NCBI GenBank assembly: GCA_030603035.1
Contig: JAUVYQ010000102.1
Coordinates: forward strand, 1 to 9,309
Direction of reading: 5' to 3'
Origin: Phycisphaerae bacterium
GTDB lineage: Bacteria > Planctomycetota > Phycisphaerae > Sedimentisphaerales > SG8-4
Length of the DNA: 9,309 bases
The notes beneath the pieces were generated by a model. That model ran no database searches. It saw only the letters and a list, made by a program, of their open reading frames with translations, and was not told where the DNA came from. Shown in pieces: positions 5,163-9,309 of this stretch. Numbering within the stretch: position 1 is the stretch's first letter; each line of letters begins with the position of its first letter. The position numbers and the translations under genes are program-made.

Positions 5163-6008
5163 TTATTTTTGGCAGTAGTCTATAAGGCGGGCGATTTCGC
5201 TGCGAAGGTCCCTGCGATGGACAATCATATCGACAAAGCCGTGCTCTAACATAAACTCGGCCGTTTGAAACCCTTCCGGCAGCTCGACCTTTATTGTCTC
5301 GGCAATCGTGCGAGGCCCGGCAAAACCAATCAACGCTCCCGGCTCAGCTATTAAACAATCGCCCAACATTGCAAAGCTCGCCGTAACCCCCCCGGTTGTC
5401 GGGTCTGTCAGAACTGAAATGAAAAGTCCGCCAGCCTCGTCATATTTCGCCAACGCCGCAGAGGTCTTGGCCATCTGCCCCAGCGATACGACACCCTCGT
5501 GCATCCTCGCTCCGCCGGAGCAGCTAACCACCACCAGAGGCAGTTTCTCGTCAATGGCTTTATCAACAGCCGCACACAGTTTCTCGCCGACTACAAAACC
5601 CATAGAGCCCATCAGGAAATTCGGCTCCATCGCCGCTAAGATAACGCCCCTGCCTTTGATAAAGGCCTTGCCGATTCGCATTGCCTCCTTGACACCGCAT
5701 TTTTTCTCATCGGCTTTCACACGCTGCTTATAAGTGGTATCCCTGTACTTAAAGCCCAGCGGGTCATTGGTCGTCAAATCACTTAATATCTCCTGAAAAG
5801 AATCTTCATCGACCAGATACTTGATTCGGGTCGCCGCCTCGATGCGAAAATGATGGTTACATTCCGGACAGACATTAAGATTTCGCTCAACGGCGCTTTT
5901 ATAGAGCATATGCTCGCAGCCCGGACATCGCGTCCACAGCCCTTCGGGCATCTCTTTCCGCGGCTTCAATGAGAAACCGTTCCATTTCGATTTCGCTTCT
6001 CTGGCCAT
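5163..6008 (-). CDS. accD: Acetyl-CoA carboxylase carboxyltransferase subunit beta
   Basis: AccD forms with AccA the carboxyltransferase that moves CO2 from biotin on AccB to acetyl-CoA, giving malonyl-CoA, the committed step of fatty acid synthesis. The 281 residues (E. coli 304) start with the N-terminal zinc ribbon CPGC (28-31) and CPEC (47-50), with the same spacing as the E. coli Cys4 site. The crotonase-like carboxyltransferase domain follows: SCSGGARMHEGVVSLGQMAK, LTDPTTGGVTASFAMLGD, IAEPGALIGFAGPRTI and the closing LPEGFQTAEFMLEHGFVDM. The His in GGARMHEG replaces the more usual Gln, a minor change. accA is not in the window, so the two halves are encoded apart. A GGTGAG about 11 nt upstream is the only ribosome binding site candidate. 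The stop is followed by a repeat array. Confidence 0.97.
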   Translation of the reverse strand: MAREAKSKWNGFSLKPRKEMPEGLWTRCPGCEHMLYKSAVERNLNVCPECNHHFRIEAATRIKYLVDEDSFQEILSDLTTNDPLGFKYRDTTYKQRVKADEKKCGVKEAMRIGKAFIKGRGVILAAMEPNFLMGSMGFVVGEKLCAAVDKAIDEKLPLVVVSCSGGARMHEGVVSLGQMAKTSAALAKYDEAGGLFISVLTDPTTGGVTASFAMLGDCLIAEPGALIGFAGPRTIAETIKVELPEGFQTAEFMLEHGFVDMIVHRRDLRSEIARLIDYCQK

Positions 6009-6075
6009 AGCTATAACGTCTCACCAAAAAGATATATTAACATCTTACCAGAAATTCGCTAATTTAGCTACGAAA
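6009..6075. other. rpe-accD spacer
   Basis: This short spacer contains an imperfect AT-rich hairpin around 6050-6075 (GCTA/TAGC core flanked by AATTC/GAAATT) directly behind the rpe stop, and the weak GGTGAG of accD. I found neither the 7-nt nor the 9-nt period here. Confidence 0.4.
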
Positions 6076-6750
6076 TTACTTGGCCGCCTGGCGAATGGCG
6101 TTTATCGCAGCAATACGGTCGGATTTTGAAAATATTGCCTTGCCCACTACGAGCGTATCAGCGCCGTAGGAAACGACAATCGGCGTGGTCTGAGGGTCTA
6201 TCCCGCCATCAACTTCGATGCGAATATCAGGGCCGACAATTTCTCTTATTCGAGCAATCTTCTTCGCCGCCTCCGGCATAAACTTTTGCCCCCCAAAACC
6301 CGGACGGACCGTCATTACCAGAACCATATCACAAAGCGGCGCAATCTTTTCTATCGCCTCAACCGGCGTCTCCGGATTCAGGCATATCCCCGCGGTAACA
6401 CCAAGCTCGTGCAGCCGGTCAATGAGCTTGTCACTTCTCTCAGCCGCTTCGATATGAAATGTTATATGGTCGGCGCCGGCCTCGGCAAAACGCTCGGCAT
6501 ATTTGGCCGGCTCGCTTATCATCAAATGACTGTCGAAAACCAGCCCGCTGCACTTGCGAAGCTTGGCAATCACCGGCGGCCCGATTGTGATATTCGGAAC
6601 AAAGTGACCATCCATAACGTCCAGATGCACCATCCTCACGCCGGCCGACTCAATCGCAGCTATCTCCTCAGCCAATCTGGCAAAATCAGCACTCAATATC
6701 GATGGTGCAATCTCAATTGTTCCTGCTTTGGGCAGCCGTAAATCAGACAT
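6076..6750 (-). CDS. rpe: Ribulose-phosphate 3-epimerase
   Basis: Rpe interconverts D-ribulose 5-phosphate and D-xylulose 5-phosphate in the pentose phosphate pathway (and Calvin cycle where present). The 224-residue TIM barrel carries IAPSILSADFARL (14-26), MVHLDVMDGHFVPN (40-53) with metal ligands His42 and Asp44, DSHLMI with His75, MTVRPGFGGQ (146-155) and EVDGGI with catalytic Asp181, then the phosphate-binding GADTLVVGKAIF. The Arg in VRPGFGGQ replaces the usual Asn (VNPGFGGQ), a conservative family variant. An extra ten residues precede the usual IAPSIL start. GGATGG sits close to the ATG, so the upstream start is accepted, though a shorter product is not excluded. The gene follows pgk after 64 nt and precedes accD. 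Confidence 0.96.
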   Translation of the reverse strand: MSDLRLPKAGTIEIAPSILSADFARLAEEIAAIESAGVRMVHLDVMDGHFVPNITIGPPVIAKLRKCSGLVFDSHLMISEPAKYAERFAEAGADHITFHIEAAERSDKLIDRLHELGVTAGICLNPETPVEAIEKIAPLCDMVLVMTVRPGFGGQKFMPEAAKKIARIREIVGPDIRIEVDGGIDPQTTPIVVSYGADTLVVGKAIFSKSDRIAAINAIRQAAK

Positions 6751-6762
6751 AAGACCATCCGT

Positions 6763-6776
6763 ATTGATTATTGATT
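6763..6776 (+). repeat. ATTGATT heptad pair in pgk-rpe spacer
   Basis: Two exact ATTGATT heptads lie in tandem on the plus strand. This is the same unit as in the array behind ispF, but in the opposite orientation relative to transcription. It lies about 12 nt upstream of the rpe start. Confidence 0.5.
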
Positions 6777-6793
6777 AGATACCGGTTTATATT

Positions 6794-6814
6794 CTTGACC
6801 ACGAACTGTGAACT
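6794..6814 (-). repeat. Short heptad repeat AGTTCAC/AGTTCGT after pgk stop
   Basis: Directly after the pgk TAG (6815-6817) the minus strand reads AGTTCAC, AGTTCGT, GGTCAAG: two clear heptads and a degenerate third. It is the shortest of the 7-nt arrays, and alone it would not be persuasive. Confidence 0.4.
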
Positions 6815-8053
6815 CTATTTCTCATCGAGGATTTCGAGGCACTTGAATTTCTTACCTTCTAAAAATTCAAGCGAAGCCCCGCCGCCCGTAGAAATATGGC
6901 TTATTCTGTTTTGCAGACCAAGTTTCTCTACCGCGCTTGCACTGTCACCGCCGCCGATTACGCTGCGTGCCCCTTTGCTCGTGGCTTCGGCAACAGCCAG
7001 AGCTACTGCCTTCGTTCCTTCATCGAAAGGCGGCAGCTCAAAAACGCCCATCGGGCCGTTCCAGACAATTGTCCGTGCGCCGGAAAGTTTCTCCGCAAAA
7101 AGCTTCCGTGTTGCCGGCCCAATATCCACACCCTGCCACTCAGCTTCAATATTACCTGCTACCACTTTATTCTCAGCACCGGCTTTGAATTCGTCGGCAG
7201 CTACATTGTCAACCGGCAAAACTATTTCACAGCCAACGTCTTTGGCTCGTTTCAGCAATTTAGTGGCTTCATCAAGAAAATCATCCTCGCACAAGCTCTT
7301 GCCGACACTCTGGCCCTCGGCCTTGAAGAATGTATAGGCCATTGCCCCGCCAATCAGTATGCAGTCAACTTTGTCTAACAGATTTTCGATCACACCTATC
7401 TTGTCGGAAACTTTCGCTCCGCCTAATATCGCCACGAACGGTCTCTCAGGATTACTTAAAGTCTCACCGAGAAACTTCAGCTCCTTTTCGATCAAAAAGC
7501 CGATAACTCGCGGCTTACCCTCCATCATCAACGGCACCGTGTACATTGAAGCATTGTCCCTGTGTGCGGTGCCGAAGGCGTCGTCAACATAGATATCCGC
7601 CGGAGCCGCAAGCTCTTTTGCAAAATTGTCTTTGGCCTCTCGCAGTTGCGCATCTTCCTTTGCAGCCTTGTCTTTTATCGTTTCTTCCTTGTGAAAGCGC
7701 AGGTTCTCAAGCAGCATACAATCACCGCTCGCCAGTCCCTGCGCCCTGGCTTTTGTCTCAGCCCCAATGCAGTCGTCAGCGAAAATGACTTCTTTGCCCA
7801 GCAATTCGGAAAGTCTCTTGGCCACCGGTGCCAGGGTCAGCTTTTCATCCCTCTGCCCCTTCGGTCGGCCAAGATGGCTCATAAGAATCAACGCGCCCCC
7901 GCCATTTAATATCTTTTTTATTGTAGGCAGTGCTTTGACGATTCGGTCATCGCTGGTAATCTCGCAATTCTCATCTAAAGGCACATTAAAGTCGCACCGC
8001 ATCAGCACCTTCTTATCCCGCACATCGATATCAGCAATAGTCTTTTTTGCCAT
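6815..8053 (-). CDS. pgk: Phosphoglycerate kinase
   Basis: Pgk transfers phosphate between 1,3-bisphosphoglycerate and ADP, the step following GAPDH, and its gene directly follows gap. The 412 residues form the two Rossmann-like domains of the family. N-terminal substrate motifs are DFNVP (21-25), Arg37 and SHLGRP (59-64), with VDDAFGTAHR further on. The C-terminal nucleotide domain has FVAILGGAKVSDKIGV, IGGAMAYTF, WNGPMGVFE, GGGDSASAV (from 367) and STGGGAS (388-394). The protein is somewhat longer than the common 390-400. A charged helical stretch just after LRFHKEE, before the KELAAPADIYVDDAFG segment, accounts for much of the excess. The ATG follows a GGAAGGCGGG stretch usable as a ribosome binding site. 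The 75-nt gap-pgk spacer is mostly a heptad array that can fold as an AT-rich hairpin. Confidence 0.97.
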   Translation of the reverse strand: MAKKTIADIDVRDKKVLMRCDFNVPLDENCEITSDDRIVKALPTIKKILNGGGALILMSHLGRPKGQRDEKLTLAPVAKRLSELLGKEVIFADDCIGAETKARAQGLASGDCMLLENLRFHKEETIKDKAAKEDAQLREAKDNFAKELAAPADIYVDDAFGTAHRDNASMYTVPLMMEGKPRVIGFLIEKELKFLGETLSNPERPFVAILGGAKVSDKIGVIENLLDKVDCILIGGAMAYTFFKAEGQSVGKSLCEDDFLDEATKLLKRAKDVGCEIVLPVDNVAADEFKAGAENKVVAGNIEAEWQGVDIGPATRKLFAEKLSGARTIVWNGPMGVFELPPFDEGTKAVALAVAEATSKGARSVIGGGDSASAVEKLGLQNRISHISTGGGASLEFLEGKKFKCLEILDEK

Positions 8054-8071
8054 TTCTTACCCGCCTTCCCG

Positions 8072-8125
8072 GAATTTAGAATGTTGAATTTAGAATTCTC
8101 AATTCTTCATTCTCAATTCTAAATT
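8072..8125 (-). repeat. Long degenerate heptad array in gap-pgk spacer
   Basis: Starting three nt after the gap TAG, the minus strand reads AATTTAG, AATTGAG, AATGAAG, AATTGAG, AATTCTA, AATTCAA, CATTCTA and AATTC. That is seven full heptads and a partial eighth, six beginning AAT. Because the left half is rich in TAG/GAG and the right half in CTA, the array is also an inverted repeat: AATTTAGAATT at 8087-8097 (plus strand) with AATTCTAAATT at 8115-8125. It lies 18 nt upstream of the pgk start. Confidence 0.75.
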
Positions 8126-8128
8126 TTT

Positions 8129-9142
8129 CTACATCTTCGCCATCTTTGCCATAATATCAACGGTGCGGTTCGAATAAGCCCATTCGTTGTCGTACCAACC
8201 GATGACCTTGACGGTCCTGCCGATGACTATTGTGCACAGGGAATCGAAGATGCTCGAAGCGGGCTCATTAACGATGTCGCTGCTGACGATTGGCTCATCG
8301 CAGTAGACCAGAATGCCCTTCATCGGCCCTTCCGCCGCCGCTTTCATCGCTGCGTTCACGGCATCGACCGTAACGTCCTTTTTAACATTAACCACCAGGT
8401 CAACAATACTGCCGACCGGAATCGGCACGCGAATAGCAAAACCATCGAGTTTGCCGTCCAGCTCGGGGATAACTTTACCGATGGCCTTGGCCGCACCGGT
8501 CGTGGTCGGGATAATGTTCGCCGCCGCCGCGCGCGCACGACGAAGGTCACTGTGTATCATATCTGCAACCCTCTGGTCGTTGGTATAAGCGTGAATGGTG
8601 GTCATAAGCCCTTGCTCAATACCAAACGTATCGTTGAGGACCTTTGACAGAGGCGCCAGACAATTGGTCGTACAACTTGCGTTCGAGACGCATTTAACAT
8701 CCCTGGTTAGCTTCTCGTCGTTAACGCCCAGAACGATTGTCGCCTCGATATCGTCTTTTGCCGGAACACTCAGGACAACCTTGCCGGCGCCGGCCTTGAG
8801 ATGGTCTGCGTAACCGCCTTTCGGCGACGAAGCTAAGCGAAAGACTCCCGTCGATTCCAGAACAACCTTCACGTCCATATCTTTCCAGGGCAGCTCAGCC
8901 GGGTTCTTAACAGCCAAAACTTTTATATCCTTACCGTTAATGACCAGCTTGCCGTCCCCTGGCTCGACCGTCCCGCCCCATCTGCCCATCACCGTATCAT
9001 ATTTGAACAGATGCGCAAGACTCCTGGCGTCCGAGAGGTCATTGACGGCCACCAGCTCCAGATCGCTCTGGTTTTGCATAATAATTCTTGCCACGGCCCT
9101 TCCGATTCGGCCGAACCCGTTAATTCCAACCTTTGTTGCCAT
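8129..9142 (-). CDS. gap: Glyceraldehyde-3-phosphate dehydrogenase, type I
   Basis: GAPDH oxidises glyceraldehyde 3-phosphate with NAD and phosphate to 1,3-bisphosphoglycerate, the substrate of the next gene's product, Pgk. The 337 residues have the usual length. The N-terminal Rossmann motif is [10 protein letters not shown] (6-15). Asp35 in VNDLSD at the end of the second strand suggests NAD preference. The catalytic SNASCTTNC has Cys157, paired with His184 in [17 protein letters not shown], the [12 protein letters not shown] stretch and [11 protein letters not shown] close the catalytic domain. The loop after STGVF (101-111, [10 protein letters not shown]) is a few residues longer than in Bacillus-type enzymes. 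The ATG has AAGGAG eight nt upstream, the best ribosome binding site on the minus strand, and gap is first in its run, consistent with high expression. Confidence 0.97.
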   Translation of the reverse strand: MATKVGINGFGRIGRAVARIIMQNQSDLELVAVNDLSDARSLAHLFKYDTVMGRWGGTVEPGDGKLVINGKDIKVLAVKNPAELPWKDMDVKVVLESTGVFRLASSPKGGYADHLKAGAGKVVLSVPAKDDIEATIVLGVNDEKLTRDVKCVSNASCTTNCLAPLSKVLNDTFGIEQGLMTTIHAYTNDQRVADMIHSDLRRARAAAANIIPTTTGAAKAIGKVIPELDGKLDGFAIRVPIPVGSIVDLVVNVKKDVTVDAVNAAMKAAAEGPMKGILVYCDEPIVSSDIVNEPASSIFDSLCTIVIGRTVKVIGWYDNEWAYSNRTVDIMAKMAKM

Positions 9143-9150
9143 TTGTAAAT

Positions 9151-9156
9151 CTCCTT
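9151..9156 (-). promoter_or_regulatory. Ribosome binding site of gap
   Basis: The minus strand reads AAGGAG eight nt before the gap ATG, within an A-rich leader. It is close to the ideal sequence and distance and fixes the gap start. Confidence 0.8.
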
Positions 9157-9243
9157 TTTCAATACTGTAAAAGCCTTCTGTAAAATACGTAAATCTATAT
9201 TAAATAACGATTTATAATCATTATTTTCTTGCAATCTCCTCCA

Positions 9244-9291
9244 TTTTGGTTATTGTGTAAGTACCGTTACGGAAAACATTTACAACCAAAA
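9244..9291 (+). promoter_or_regulatory. Dyad element in leader of the divergent gene
   Basis: TTTTGGTT (9244-9251) and AACCAAAA (9284-9291) form a perfect 8-bp inverted repeat. TTGT and ACAA extend the symmetry inwards, and the odd-centred palindrome CCGTTACGG (9264-9272) lies near the middle. The right arm ends one nt before the ribosome binding site of the plus-strand gene. It could be an operator or an RNA hairpin in that gene's leader; the sequence alone does not decide. Confidence 0.35.
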
Positions 9292-9292
9292 C

Positions 9293-9300
9293 AAAGGAGG
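9293..9300 (+). promoter_or_regulatory. Ribosome binding site of a divergent gene at the right edge
   Basis: AAAGGAGG, a perfect match to the anti-Shine-Dalgarno sequence, is followed by seven nt and then AT as the last two bases of the window (9308-9309). If the next base is G, a plus-strand gene starts there, divergent from gap. Its product cannot be seen. Confidence 0.6.
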
Positions 9301-9309
9301 TTTTATCAT

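Larger units (their letters stand above)
9143..9309. promoter_or_regulatory. Divergent intergenic region upstream of gap
   Basis: This AT-rich region should hold promoters in both directions. For gap, two TTTTACAG copies (9165-9172 and 9178-9185 read on the minus strand) lie upstream of the ribosome binding site. TTTACG and TACAGT, 18 nt apart, are the best but weak -35/-10 pair. On the plus strand a perfect TATAAT occurs at 9213-9218 without a good -35. ATTTACAA occurs upstream of both genes: 9143-9150 for gap and 9278-9285 on the plus strand. Confidence 0.45.

Noticed and set aside
2039..8125. The short-period arrays as CRISPR
   Set aside because: Units are 7 or 9 nt with no spacers between them, and no cas genes are present.

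Overview
The window is a slice of a bacterial chromosome. Ten complete genes lie head to tail on the minus strand, and the edges hold hints of two more. In transcription order (right to left) they are gap, pgk, rpe, accD, an unidentified small gene, hisC, hisB, ispF, cysS and ruvC. An ATGA overlap at the left edge probably opens ruvA. Base composition is moderate. The protein flavour (GAPDH with the [13 protein letters not shown] stretch, CysS with KMGKS and a GGGLEN loop, stand-alone IGP dehydratase) and the mixing of unrelated housekeeping genes suggest a Planctomycetota/Phycisphaerae-type or other PVC-group bacterium. That placement is inference from recalled family features, not from a search.

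Layout. 9143-9309 is a divergent intergenic region. It carries a strong ribosome binding site for gap on the minus strand, and a perfect AAAGGAGG at the extreme right edge for a gene leaving on the plus strand. 6076-9142 encodes lower glycolysis/Calvin-type enzymes (GAPDH, PGK) and ribulose-phosphate 3-epimerase. 5163-6008 is the acetyl-CoA carboxylase beta subunit. 4348-5162 is the only accessory-looking stretch: a small gene with faint PD-(D/E)XK-like residues, with repeats on both sides. 2073-4347 is hisC, hisB and ispF (two histidine enzymes and one MEP isoprenoid enzyme), with hisB/ispF overlapping by 4 nt. 4-1982 is cysS and ruvC, also overlapping by 4 nt. No tRNA, rRNA, CRISPR array, insertion sequence or transposase was seen.

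The genes are ordinary; the DNA between them is not. Read on the coding strand, several spacers hold degenerate tandem arrays with an exact 7-nt period but a different unit in each place: ATTGATT after ispF, CGTATTG after accD, AGTTCAC after pgk and AATTGAG/AATTCTA after gap. An eighth-unit-long heptad array (GCATCGA) lies inside the hisC reading frame and adds a low-complexity N-terminal segment to the enzyme. Two other spots hold 9-nt-period arrays on a C-N-C-N-G-A frame. Five arrays start within 0-3 nt of a stop codon. Two palindromic elements are also present: a dRS3-like ATTCCC(N8)GGGAAT hairpin in front of hisB, and an 85-bp nested-palindrome element with GTCATTGCGAGG ends in front of hisC. 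This concentration of short-period repeats at gene ends is the part most worth following up.
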